Part shown: positions 1-6,744 of the stretch, one piece after another
How the letters are laid out: each line of letters opens with the position of its first letter
How positions within the stretch are numbered: position 1 is the first letter of the stretch
Assembly: GCA_964440795.1 (NCBI GenBank)
Contig: CAYTTQ010000016.1
Coordinates: 1 to 43,382 of the forward strand
Direction of reading: 5' to 3'
Length of the DNA: 43,382 bases
Source: C00003060 sp964440795
GTDB taxonomy: Bacteria; Desulfobacterota; Desulfobacteria; Desulfobacterales; C00003060
Position numbers and translations under genes: made by a program
Notes under the pieces: generated by a model
Seen by the model: only the letters and a program-made list of their open reading frames with translations
The model's database searches: none
Told to the model about the DNA's origin: nothing

Positions 1-2
1 GT

Positions 3-152
3 TCGTCACCCAATTCTCACTTGCTCTTAATGTTACCGCCATTATTTTGTCACACTGATTCGTGTATACAGCCAGAGGCACGACAAGAGGCCAAAAAAGC
101 GGTTGAATTGTTGAAGGTCAATGTTTATAATATTCCCCGATATGAAGCGTGA
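3..152 (+). CDS. Possible 3' end of an upstream gene (partial)
   Basis: One frame is open from the window edge to a TGA at 150-152. Its last 25 or so codons read like a real amphipathic helical protein end, with PEARQEAKKAVELLK near the C-terminus. The stop lies 10 bases before the preferred start of the next gene, as expected inside an operon. An internal ATG at 30 could instead begin a 40-residue peptide. No family can be assigned from such a short piece, and a chance open frame is possible. Confidence 0.3.
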   Translation, partial: SSPNSHLLLMLPPLFCHTDSCIQPEARQEAKKAVELLKVNVYNIPRYEA

Positions 153-162
153 AAGGAAAAAG

Positions 163-558
163 ATGATATCAAGGGCGGCCCATGGCGTTATCGTCATAAT
201 GGTTGTGTTGAGCATAAGCTGCGGGTGGGCTGGTGCAGCCATGTCGCCTGTCGCATGGGAACCGGTTTGCATTCAGGGACAAGACCTGAATCATGACGCC
301 TCGCCGATGCATCCCAAACCATGCAAAATGTCGTCGTGCGGCCCCAGCGGTCATTGCGTGTTCATTTCGCCGGATACTTCGTCAAGTCGTTTTAAAGGAG
401 ATCCCCGAGGCAAGGAAAAAGTGGAATATTGCCTCGATGGTCTTAAAACGATGCAGGCGTCTTATGGCTCTTCGTGGATGTCCGGCATATACCTTCGGCG
501 AGTCCTTCCATCCGCGGCCCCTCCACTATTCCTTGTGAATTGTGCTTTCCTTTGTTGA
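163..558 (+). CDS. Small exported cysteine-rich protein of unknown function
   Basis: I do not recognise the family. From the ATG at 163 (AAAGG six bases upstream) the protein has 131 residues: a short basic N-terminus, a hydrophobic signal-like stretch (about residues 8-24) and a likely signal peptidase site near WAGAA. The mature part has several cysteines and histidines spaced as in small metal- or thiol-handling proteins (HPKPCKMSSCG, then HCVF). ATGs at 121 and 142 are in frame but have poorer ribosome binding sites. The next gene is an exported thioredoxin fusion, so a periplasmic redox or metal role is possible; this is inference from context only. No frameshift or truncation is visible. 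Confidence 0.5.
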   Translation: MISRAAHGVIVIMVVLSISCGWAGAAMSPVAWEPVCIQGQDLNHDASPMHPKPCKMSSCGPSGHCVFISPDTSSSRFKGDPRGKEKVEYCLDGLKTMQASYGSSWMSGIYLRRVLPSAAPPLFLVNCAFLC

Positions 559-672
559 AGTCTTTTCCTCACCCATAGTGATTTAAAAATCTTTTGTATA
601 TGAACATTCGCTGCGCGGATCGGCAGTCTGATGTCTCCGCCGGCAGATAACAACAATTCGAGGGGAAAGACC

Positions 673-1614
673 ATGTCATTTTGTGAATCGGCAACAAGAA
701 TTAGGCGGCAGAACATTGTTGTTACAACGTTTTTCATGTTTTCTTTGATAGCTCTTTCATCCGTGGTCGTTGACGCAGAGCCGTCGCCGACGGTGAATGC
801 CAAATATCCGGGCCTTGATCTGGAACTTCTTGGTTCCGCCAAGATGGCCGCCTTGGACGAGGGCACGCTGGTGACCGGCGATGGTCTTAAAATCACCAAG
901 GCGGAGTTGATGGAGGCCGTGGGCGGCCAGGATCCGAAACTGGGCAGCCAGTTGGAAAAGAACCTTCTTTTCGTTCTGGAGCAGGAAATCACCCGACGCC
1001 TGCTTATCAATGAAGCGGTGAAGGCCGGGGTTTTCGATGGTAACAAGGATGAAAACCAGGTCATTCAGGAACTGTTCGAGCAAAAAGTTGCTAATATATC
1101 CGTATCAAAAAAGGAGATGGAGGCTTTTTACCAGGCAAACCGCGAAATGGTGGGTGGAGCGCCTTACGAACAGGTCAAAGACGGCATCCGGCAGTACCTC
1201 ATTCAGGATAAGAAACAGCAAGCCGTATCCGCATACCTTTCCGCGCTCACGGAGTCGATTCCGCTGCGTGTGAATAAAGATTGGGTGGAATTACAAAGTC
1301 GTCGTGCCCGGGACAATCCCGTGGACAAGGCCCGCCGTTCCGGCAAACCGACCATGGTGGAATTCGGCGCGGCCGGCTGTGTCCCCTGCGACATGATGCA
1401 GCCGATCCTGGATAAGTTACGCAAAAATTACCCCCAAAAATTGAACGTGGTTTTCATTCACGTAGGCGAAGAACAAATCCTGGCGGCACGCTACGGTATC
1501 CGATCGATTCCGGTGCAGGTCTTTTACGACGCCGAGGGGAAAGAGGTTTTTCGGCATGTAGGATTCTTTGCTGAAAAGGACGTCCTGGAACAGCTGAAAA
1601 AGATAGGTTTATAA
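673..1614 (+). CDS. Exported SurA-like / thioredoxin fusion protein
   Basis: An exported two-domain protein of 313 residues. The start at 673 follows a strong AGGGGA site and gives a signal peptide; an in-frame ATG at 631 lacks such a site. Residues about 45-200 are helical and resemble the N-terminal chaperone part of SurA/PpiC-type isomerases (TKAELMEAV, then a long EQEITRRLLINEAVK helix), but no parvulin catalytic domain follows. The C-terminal third is a thioredoxin fold with the redox motif GCVPCDMM and the cis-proline region RSIPVQVFYD. It is probably a periplasmic disulfide reductase or reductant donor. The CcdA-like protein encoded next could supply electrons across the membrane. The thioredoxin part is clearly paralogous to the shorter protein at 6179-6583 (shared CVPC and KEV-RHVGF elements). 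Confidence 0.85.
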   Translation: MSFCESATRIRRQNIVVTTFFMFSLIALSSVVVDAEPSPTVNAKYPGLDLELLGSAKMAALDEGTLVTGDGLKITKAELMEAVGGQDPKLGSQLEKNLLFVLEQEITRRLLINEAVKAGVFDGNKDENQVIQELFEQKVANISVSKKEMEAFYQANREMVGGAPYEQVKDGIRQYLIQDKKQQAVSAYLSALTESIPLRVNKDWVELQSRRARDNPVDKARRSGKPTMVEFGAAGCVPCDMMQPILDKLRKNYPQKLNVVFIHVGEEQILAARYGIRSIPVQVFYDAEGKEVFRHVGFFAEKDVLEQLKKIGL

Positions 1615-1677
1615 CCATGAAAGACAGTCACAGGGGTACAGCCTGATAACGTCAAGCATAAAAGGAGCTAATCAGAT

Positions 1678-2385
1678 ATGTTCGATCAAATTCTAATCGC
1701 GTTGAATCAGTGGATGAACGCCGGTTCGGCCATCGCCTTGGGCGGCGCTTTTTTGTGGGGCATGGTGAGCGTACTTTTTTCCCCCTGCCACCTAGCCTCC
1801 ATTCCGTTGATTGTGGCCTATGTCGGGGGCCAGGAAACCGCTGTTCAACCCCGCAGGGCCGCGTGGTATGCCGCTGCTTTTTCGCTGGGACTGTTCATCA
1901 CTATCGCCGTGGTGGGCATCGCATGCACGTTGCTGGGACGCATGTTGGGCGATGTGGGCTCCTGGTGGCAGGTGCTTGTGGGCATCGTTTTGATCTGGGT
2001 GGCCCTGGGCATGCTGGGGGTGCAGGCATGCTCGATGTCCGGAACACTGCTTTACCGGCTCAGGCTTCGCGGCATCCATGGTGCGCTCGGGCTGGGACTG
2101 GCCTATGGCATTCTGTCCGGGTCGTGTACGTTCGGCTTTATCGCGCCGATCCTGGCGATTGTTACCATACAACAGAAGGTACTTTTCGGGTCGGTGTTGA
2201 TGGTGCTGTTCGCGTTCGGGCACTGTCTGCCTATTGTAGTGGCCGGCAGTTCCACGGCCATGGTGCGTAAAATCACGGAAAGCGGCGTCTGGCAGGGCGC
2301 CGGTTTGTGGTTTCGCCGTGGGGCCGGCATGGTGATCGCGCTGCTGGGAGTTTATTTCATTGTCAACCCGTTTGTCAGCGTTTAA
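1678..2385 (+). CDS. ccdA: CcdA/DsbD-type transmembrane thiol reductase
   Basis: A polytopic membrane protein of 235 residues with about six hydrophobic segments, the usual CcdA length. The conserved membrane cysteines appear as FSPCHLASIP in the first helix and LSGSCTFGFIAPIL in the fourth. CcdA proteins move reducing equivalents from cytoplasmic thioredoxin to periplasmic thioredoxin-like acceptors. The gene has an AAAGGAG site and starts 63 bases after the exported thioredoxin fusion, its likely partner. The C-terminus (RRGAGMVIALLGVYFIVNPF) is also the part that survives as two short decayed fragments at 6637 and 13859. Family assignment is firm; the acceptor is inferred from adjacency. 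Confidence 0.88.
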   Translation: MFDQILIALNQWMNAGSAIALGGAFLWGMVSVLFSPCHLASIPLIVAYVGGQETAVQPRRAAWYAAAFSLGLFITIAVVGIACTLLGRMLGDVGSWWQVLVGIVLIWVALGMLGVQACSMSGTLLYRLRLRGIHGALGLGLAYGILSGSCTFGFIAPILAIVTIQQKVLFGSVLMVLFAFGHCLPIVVAGSSTAMVRKITESGVWQGAGLWFRRGAGMVIALLGVYFIVNPFVSV

Positions 2386-2408
2386 ACCGACTTTTTTAAG
2401 GAAAATCC

Positions 2409-2474
2409 ATGGTTCGGAAAAAAGGGCTGGTCCTGCTTCTGTTTCTCATTTGGATGTGCTGCCCGCCTGCTTGA
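2409..2474 (+). CDS. 21-residue signal-peptide-like ORF, possibly a gene remnant
   Basis: An ATG preceded by AAGGAAAA opens a 21-codon peptide (MVRKKGLVLLLFLIWMCC then PPA) that looks exactly like a bacterial export signal, then stops at TGA. Nothing folded follows, and reading through the TGA gives only 12 more codons. The TGA lies within the -35 region of the arsR promoter. It may be the start of a lost exported protein or a leader peptide. Confidence 0.3.
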   Translation: MVRKKGLVLLLFLIWMCCPPA

Positions 2475-2514
2475 CTTTTCAGCCCGGCAGTAGTATATTT
2501 ACGTTCATGAATAT
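2471..2514 (+). promoter_or_regulatory. Sigma-70 promoter of arsR with a dyad over and after the -10 box
   Basis: TTGACT (2471-2476), a 17-base spacer and TATATT (2494-2499) match the sigma-70 consensus at 5/6 in both boxes. A dyad follows: ATAT half-sites at 2495-2498 and 2511-2514 around the palindrome TTCATGAA (2504-2511). This is the usual place for autorepression by an ArsR-family protein. The promoter is well supported; the operator is inferred. Confidence 0.6.
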
Positions 2515-2529
2515 AGTTGGGGGGCTGAA

Positions 2530-2874
2530 ATGGACGGATTCATCAAAATCATGAAGGCACTTTCCGATCCCAATCGGGTCAAGATTGTAAAGATGCTTCA
2601 ACATAGGCCACTTTGCGTTTGTGAAATCCGAAGCGGACTTGGGATATCTCAACCAAATGTGTCGAACCATATGAAAATTCTGCAAAATGCAGGACTGGTG
2701 GAGTCTCTTAAAAACGGATTGTGGGTAAACTACTCTCTTGCAGACGGCAGAGACAGTCCTTACGCAGCAAGCCTCTTAGGAAATCTTCGTCACTGGCTGG
2801 ACGATGATCCCCGGATTGCCGAACTGGTAAAAAAAGTCCCCAGCTTAGATCGGGAAAAGATTTTGCGAAACTAA
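2530..2874 (+). CDS. ArsR-family winged-helix transcriptional regulator
   Basis: A 114-residue winged-helix repressor of the usual ArsR/SmtB size. The fold is visible as MKALSDPNRVKIVKMLQ, the recognition helix SQPNVSNHMKILQNAGLV and the wing ESLKNGLWVNYSL. The pair in PLCVCEI at the start of helix 3 matches the Cys-x-Cys thiol sensor of ArsR proteins that bind arsenite or soft metals, but the third ligand cannot be confirmed. It has its own promoter at 2471 and probably controls the permease and redox genes downstream as well as itself. The inducer could be a metalloid or a reactive sulfur species. Confidence 0.88.
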   Translation: MDGFIKIMKALSDPNRVKIVKMLQHRPLCVCEIRSGLGISQPNVSNHMKILQNAGLVESLKNGLWVNYSLADGRDSPYAASLLGNLRHWLDDDPRIAELVKKVPSLDREKILRN

Positions 2875-2951
2875 TTTTTTCGCACCCAATATATAAAGAA
2901 ATCCCAATATAGCGATGTAACGTAAGGACGTTTTTGAAAGAGGAGGAAGGG

Positions 2952-4124
2952 ATGAAGGAACGCACCAAGCTGGCCTTGATCGTCTTGGTTTTTGCCGCCG
3001 CCTATTACGTGCCGTGGAGTTCGGCCGTTATCCGCCAATCCGGCCTTGAAGCCTTTATGATGCTCCAGGAATATGCCCGCGAGCATGTCCTGACCTGCCT
3101 GATCCCGGCGTTTTTCATTGCAGGGGCCATCGCCGTGTTTGTGTCTCAAGCTTCGGTTCTGAAGTATTTCGGCGCTCAGGCCAACAAAATCCTATCGTAT
3201 TCCGTGGCTTCCGTGTCGGGCACTATTTTGGCGGTGTGTTCCTGTACGGTTTTGCCGCTATTCGCAGGAATCTTTACCCGTGGGGCCGGAATCGGCCCTG
3301 CCACCGCGTTTTTGTACTCAGGGCCGGCCATCAATGTCCTTGCTATTTCAATGACCGCACGGATTCTGGGCTGGCAGCTTGGTTTGGCAAGAGCCATCGG
3401 CGCCGTGGTTTTTGCGGTCATTACCGGCCTGGTCATGGCCGCTGTTTTTCGAAAGGACGACGCAGCGCGCACCGGCGGCGAGATCTATGTGCCGGAGGAA
3501 GGGCAAAAAGAACGCACGCTGACGCAAGAAGGGCTCTACATGTTGACCATGGTGTTGATCCTTGTTTTTGCGGCTTTTGCCAAACCGGCCGTGGATGCAA
3601 CAGGATTGTGGCCCGCCATCTTCGCGGCCAAGTGGTACATCACGGCGGTGCTGCTTATCATACTTGGTTTTATGATCAAAGCCTGGTTTACAAAAGACGA
3701 ACGGGTAAGCTGGGTCCAGTCCACCTGGGGGTTTATGAAACAAATTTTTCCCCTTTTGGGCGCGGGGGTGCTCGTTGCCGGGTTTATGCTGGGCCGACCC
3801 GGTCATCCCGCCCTTATTCCGGAGCAATATATTGAGACCCTGGTGGGAGGCAATTCCCTGTGGGCCAACCTGTTTGCAGCCCTTTCAGGAGCCCTCATGT
3901 ACTTTGCCACCTTAACCGAAGTGCCCATCCTTCAGGGGCTTCTTGGTGCAGGCATGGGAAAGGGCCCGGCGCTGGCATTGCTTTTGGCGGGTCCTGCATT
4001 GTCGTTGCCCAATATGCTTGTCATAGGCGGGGTCATGGGGGCCAAGAAAACGGCCGTATTTTGCATCACGATTGTCATTCTTTCGACCATAGCCGGAATG
4101 TTGTATGGCGCCATTTCAGCTTAG
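2952..4124 (+). CDS. ArsP-like (UPF0718/DUF318) permease
   Basis: A polytopic inner-membrane permease of 390 residues. The start at 2952 follows AGGAGG by five bases; an in-frame TTG at 2934 would lie upstream of that site and is rejected. The protein shows the duplicated permease architecture, with a conserved cysteine pair in the first half (AVCSCTVLPLFAG, then GPATAFLYSGPAINVLA) and a matching second-half motif (YFATLTEVPILQGLL, then LLAGPALSLPNML). Some ArsP proteins export trivalent organoarsenicals; most UPF0718 members have unknown substrates. The position behind an ArsR regulator and before a mini-thioredoxin suggests soft-metal or sulfur-related export. Confidence 0.82.
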   Translation: MKERTKLALIVLVFAAAYYVPWSSAVIRQSGLEAFMMLQEYAREHVLTCLIPAFFIAGAIAVFVSQASVLKYFGAQANKILSYSVASVSGTILAVCSCTVLPLFAGIFTRGAGIGPATAFLYSGPAINVLAISMTARILGWQLGLARAIGAVVFAVITGLVMAAVFRKDDAARTGGEIYVPEEGQKERTLTQEGLYMLTMVLILVFAAFAKPAVDATGLWPAIFAAKWYITAVLLIILGFMIKAWFTKDERVSWVQSTWGFMKQIFPLLGAGVLVAGFMLGRPGHPALIPEQYIETLVGGNSLWANLFAALSGALMYFATLTEVPILQGLLGAGMGKGPALALLLAGPALSLPNMLVIGGVMGAKKTAVFCITIVILSTIAGMLYGAISA

Positions 4125-4202
4125 AATAAAGATCATGATCGAAGATGATTAAGAAGTGGCTTCGAGCGCGTACATAAAACCCAAGATATAAAGGAGGATG
4201 AA

Positions 4203-4436
4203 ATGGATATCAAAGTGTTGGGGCCGGGATGTCCTAAGTGTCAAAAAACAATGGACAATGTTAAGCAGGCTATAAGCGAGACCGGCGTGGATGCCGGGGT
4301 GGATAAAGTAACGGATGCCATGGAAATCGCCAAGTTCGGCATTTTCGGCACGCCTGCCGTGGTGGTGGATGGAAATGTAAAGGCCGTGGGCAAGATTCCG
4401 TCGGTGGACGAAGTAAAAGGATGGCTGAAAAAATAG
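4203..4436 (+). CDS. Small redox-active disulfide protein (mini-thioredoxin)
   Basis: A 77-residue cytoplasmic thioredoxin-like protein with no signal peptide. Its N-terminal beta strand leads directly to the redox motif GPGCPKCQ (residues about 8-15), followed by the helix TMDNVKQAISE and the cis-Pro segment FGTPAVVVDG. This is the pattern of the small redox-active disulfide protein 2 family, which lacks the first beta-alpha unit of classical thioredoxins. An AAGGAGG site precedes the start. Such genes often follow ArsP-like permeases, and the protein may keep the permease cysteines or a bound metalloid reduced. Confidence 0.85.
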   Translation: MDIKVLGPGCPKCQKTMDNVKQAISETGVDAGVDKVTDAMEIAKFGIFGTPAVVVDGNVKAVGKIPSVDEVKGWLKK

Positions 4437-4544
4437 TGTGGCTCGACGATCATCAAGACCTGTCGGCTTTGGTGAAAAGGACACCCGAGCTTTCGGAGTC
4501 GAAAAATCTCAATAACGAGTAAACGAATTTACGGAGGTTCCGTC

Positions 4545-4967
4545 ATGGCAAACGAATGCTGCAAGGGCAACGCAAATATTATGATTCTGGCGTGCGCGGG
4601 CGGTTCGAACGTAGGCCAGCTTTCGAATCAGGCCGCTGTCGAACTGACCGCGGAAGGATGGGGAAAAATGTTCTGCCTGGCAGGCATTGCCGGACATCTC
4701 AGCGGCTTCGTGCAGTCGGCGAAGGATGTTGAACACATGGTGGTTATTGAAGGGTGTCAGGTGGGTTGTTCCAAGGCAATCATGGAGCACCTGGATATTC
4801 CACTCAAAAACTACATTGTGCTCACGGACCTGGGGATTGAAAAAAACAAGGATTTCAATCTTAAACGGGAAGCTGTCGATAAAGTCAAGGCAGCCATCAA
4901 GGATGCCTTCAATGAAGATATGGAGGCGCCGATCCGGCGAAATCAAGGGGCTTACTCCTGTTGCTGA
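4545..4967 (+). CDS. DGC-domain putative zinc-binding protein
   Basis: A 140-residue cytoplasmic protein matching the DGC-domain family, a group of putative zinc-binding proteins with four conserved cysteines. Visible elements are the N-terminal NIMILACAGGSNVGQL, FCLAGIAGHLSG, and the hallmark VIEGCQVGCSKAIME; the protein ends in an unusual YSCC tail. The GGAGG site five bases upstream fixes the start. The biochemical role of the family is not established as far as I know. Its recurrence in thioredoxin and ArsR clusters suggests metal or persulfide handling. The frame happens to stay open from the stop to the rhodanese gene, which I regard as chance. Confidence 0.82.
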   Translation: MANECCKGNANIMILACAGGSNVGQLSNQAAVELTAEGWGKMFCLAGIAGHLSGFVQSAKDVEHMVVIEGCQVGCSKAIMEHLDIPLKNYIVLTDLGIEKNKDFNLKREAVDKVKAAIKDAFNEDMEAPIRRNQGAYSCC

Positions 4968-5033
4968 TGGGATGCAGCTCTTTTCCTTTTCGAGAGTATA
5001 TCCGACAGGCTCCTAGAGAATGAACTGAAAAAG

Positions 5034-5579
5034 ATGGAAAAAGGCCATAGATACAACCTGTCCGGAATGAGGCTGGTGTTGCAGATCGGCTTTATTGTGC
5101 TGTTGGCGGTAGCGGCAGGCCTTGGAGCAAATCAGGTTCGAAGTGATACCCTACCTTTGATCGGGGACTGGTCAGTGGAGGCTCGATTTCAAACGCCGTC
5201 CGGAGAGAGCATGATAGTTTCCCTCGATGAAGCGACCAGGCTTTTTCATTCCGGCCGGGCGGTATTTCTTGATGCCAGGTCGTCCGCCGAGTATGAGCAA
5301 GGCCACATTGCGGGGGCCCTGTGCCTTCCCTGGCAGGAATTCGATGCCTTTTTTGATCACGTCTTTCCCAAACTTTACCCAGGTATAACGATCATCACAT
5401 ACTGTGACGGGGTAACGTGCGACTTGTCTAAACACCTGGCGGAAGAGTTGCAAATCATGGGCTACGAGGACGTTCGAGTACTGGTGAACGGGTGGAGTGT
5501 GTGGCTGGAGGCGGGTCTGCCCGTGGAAGAAGGCCCGGGGGTTGTTTCCTCCGCCGACAGACCGTTTCAATACGAATGA
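5034..5579 (+). CDS. Membrane-anchored or exported rhodanese-domain protein
   Basis: A 181-residue protein with an N-terminal hydrophobic segment (residues about 13-32, VLQIGFIVLLAVAAGLG), either an anchor or an uncleaved signal, so the domain is probably periplasmic. The rhodanese domain starts at about residue 60 with SLDEATRLFHSG, then DARSSAEYEQGHIAGALCLP, and the active-site loop YCDGVTCDLS supplies the persulfide-forming cysteine. The start has no strong ribosome binding site; an alternative Met at residue 12 gives the same topology. The gene precedes a MauE-like membrane protein by 15 bases. A role in periplasmic sulfane-sulfur transfer is likely; the donor and acceptor are unknown. 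Confidence 0.85.
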   Translation: MEKGHRYNLSGMRLVLQIGFIVLLAVAAGLGANQVRSDTLPLIGDWSVEARFQTPSGESMIVSLDEATRLFHSGRAVFLDARSSAEYEQGHIAGALCLPWQEFDAFFDHVFPKLYPGITIITYCDGVTCDLSKHLAEELQIMGYEDVRVLVNGWSVWLEAGLPVEEGPGVVSSADRPFQYE

Positions 5580-5594
5580 GGATCGAAACATCGG

Positions 5595-6101
5595 ATGAAA
5601 GTGCAAGCAGGACCAGGAGATTATACCCACAAGAGAAAAAGGATATGGTGGACACGTATTGTCAGAGTCATTTTGGGGGTGGTTTTTGTTGTAGCCAGTG
5701 TTGACAAGATACGGCATCCCGGTACGTTTGCAGAGGTGATTTACAATTACCAGATCCTTCCGGACCAGCTCATCAATATATCCGCTATTATCCTTCCCTG
5801 GCTGGAGCTTTTTTTGGGTGGGTGCTTGCTGTTAGGCCTGTGGTTACCCGGAGCGGTTGTTCTGGCGAACATGCTTTTATTTTCTTTTTTTGCCGCACTT
5901 GTCTTCAATATCGCCCGCGGACTGGATATTGCCTGCGGATGCTTCAGTACGAGTTCGGAGCATGTGGGCGGTGCGACCATGGTCTGGTACGTGCTGCGCG
6001 ATTTGTTTTTTCTGTTTCTGGGAGCAACCCTTTTGTTTCGTCTTTACCCAGGCAGATTGAGGCGGACAAATCAAGGCATTCAAGAAGGAGTTCAACAATG
6101 A
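5595..6101 (+). CDS. MauE/DoxX-like four-helix membrane protein
   Basis: A 168-residue membrane protein with four predicted helices. After a basic N-terminus come RVILGVVFVVASVDKIRHP, the motif typical of MauE/DoxX proteins, then ILPWLELFLGGCLLLGL and a cysteine-containing loop DIACGCFSTSSE facing the periplasm. MauE is needed for disulfide maturation of methylamine dehydrogenase, and relatives commonly pair with thioredoxins. Here it lies between a rhodanese and an exported thioredoxin, consistent with quinone-coupled thiol oxidation or reduction. No start-site ambiguity with a better ribosome binding site was found. Confidence 0.8.
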   Translation: MKVQAGPGDYTHKRKRIWWTRIVRVILGVVFVVASVDKIRHPGTFAEVIYNYQILPDQLINISAIILPWLELFLGGCLLLGLWLPGAVVLANMLLFSFFAALVFNIARGLDIACGCFSTSSEHVGGATMVWYVLRDLFFLFLGATLLFRLYPGRLRRTNQGIQEGVQQ

Positions 6102-6178
6102 CAAATCGCATGGCACGCCGTTGCTTTTCCCGCAAAATGAGGTGGGAAAAAAGATATCCGAAATGGGGGATGTAATTG

Positions 6179-6583
6179 ATGAGACAAACAGCTGGTCTGG
6201 TGGTTATTTTGACAGTATTTTTCGGTGTAGGCATCATGGCTTGTGCCGACAGCGGGGAAGAGACATATGCGTCGGTTCCCGTAAAAGGAATGGTGACCAT
6301 GGTCGACCTGGGGGCGCACAAGTGTGTTCCGTGCAAGATGATGGCCCCCATTTTGGAAAAGTTGACAAAGGCGTACAAAGGCAAGGCCGCTATCGTCTTC
6401 ATCGATGTCTGGCAGGACCGGAGTCAGGCCAGGAAATACGGCATTCGGGCCATACCGACCCAGATCTTTTTTGATAAAAGGGGAAAGGAAGTGTATCGCC
6501 ATGTGGGCTTCATGGGTGAAGATGCCATTGTGAATCAGTTGAAAAAAATGGGGGTCGATGAGCCCAAAGTGGCAAAGGGATAG
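6179..6583 (+). CDS. Exported thioredoxin-family protein
   Basis: A 134-residue exported thioredoxin. The ATG at 6179 lies eight bases after a GGGGGA site; a TTG one codon upstream is less likely. A signal peptide ends around VGIMACADS, where the cysteine might be lipidated although the lipobox is imperfect. The thioredoxin domain carries AHKCVPCKMMAPILEKL and the cis-proline RAIPTQIFFDKRGKEV. It is paralogous to the C-terminal domain of the fusion protein at 673-1614. A decayed ccdA tail follows at 6637, which suggests that this thioredoxin once had its own CcdA partner, as the other copy still does. Confidence 0.87.
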   Translation: MRQTAGLVVILTVFFGVGIMACADSGEETYASVPVKGMVTMVDLGAHKCVPCKMMAPILEKLTKAYKGKAAIVFIDVWQDRSQARKYGIRAIPTQIFFDKRGKEVYRHVGFMGEDAIVNQLKKMGVDEPKVAKG

Positions 6584-6636
6584 AACAGCAGCGATTGGCG
6601 AGCACGGACCTTTGAAAGGCTAAATGGTAATGCAAT

Positions 6637-6701
6637 CCGGTGGGATCATAGCGGTCCCGGCCGTTTTGTTTCATCCTCAATCCGTTTTTTGCGGGTTGAG
6701 G
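6637..6701 (+). pseudogene. Decayed 3' fragment of a ccdA-like gene (copy 1)
   Basis: About 59 bases (6637-6695) match the fragment at 13875-13932 with five differences, including a one-base insertion. In copy 2 the same bases encode a peptide close to the C-terminus of the intact CcdA at 1678-2385 (GGIIAVLAVYFILNPF against GMVIALLGVYFIVNPF). In copy 1 the frame breaks after GGIIAVPAV. The fragment sits directly after a thioredoxin gene, as ccdA does at 1678, so it is best read as the last trace of a duplicated thioredoxin-ccdA pair. Confidence 0.6.
6675..6701 (+). other. Strong hairpin upstream of the DUF1573 selenoprotein gene
   Basis: CCTCAATCCG (6675-6684) pairs with CGGGTTGAGG (6692-6701) as a 10-bp stem with one G-T pair and a seven-base T-rich loop. 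No T-run follows the stem, so it is not a standard terminator. It lies 43 bases before the start codon and could act in transcript processing or partial attenuation. Copy 2 of the ccdA fragment has lost the complementary arm. Confidence 0.5.
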
Positions 6702-6744
6702 AAAACGCAACCAGAGTGGTTGGAGAAAAAAGAGCGAGGCGACG

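Noticed and set aside
2472..2511. TGA after the small signal-like peptide as a Sec codon
   Set aside because: Read-through gives only 12 more codons and no conserved sequence; the TGA is in the arsR -35 box.
4421..4522. 33-codon ORF overlapping the mini-thioredoxin 3' end (MAEKIVWLDDHQ-type peptide)
   Set aside because: The AAAAGG string directly touches the ATG, so spacing is wrong, and the peptide matches nothing; the overlap with a solid gene explains the base composition.
4965..5034. TGA at the end of the DGC gene as a third Sec codon fusing it to the rhodanese
   Set aside because: The 22-codon gap is open in frame, but that is expected by chance about a third of the time. The DGC protein is complete, and the rhodanese starts with its own membrane segment.
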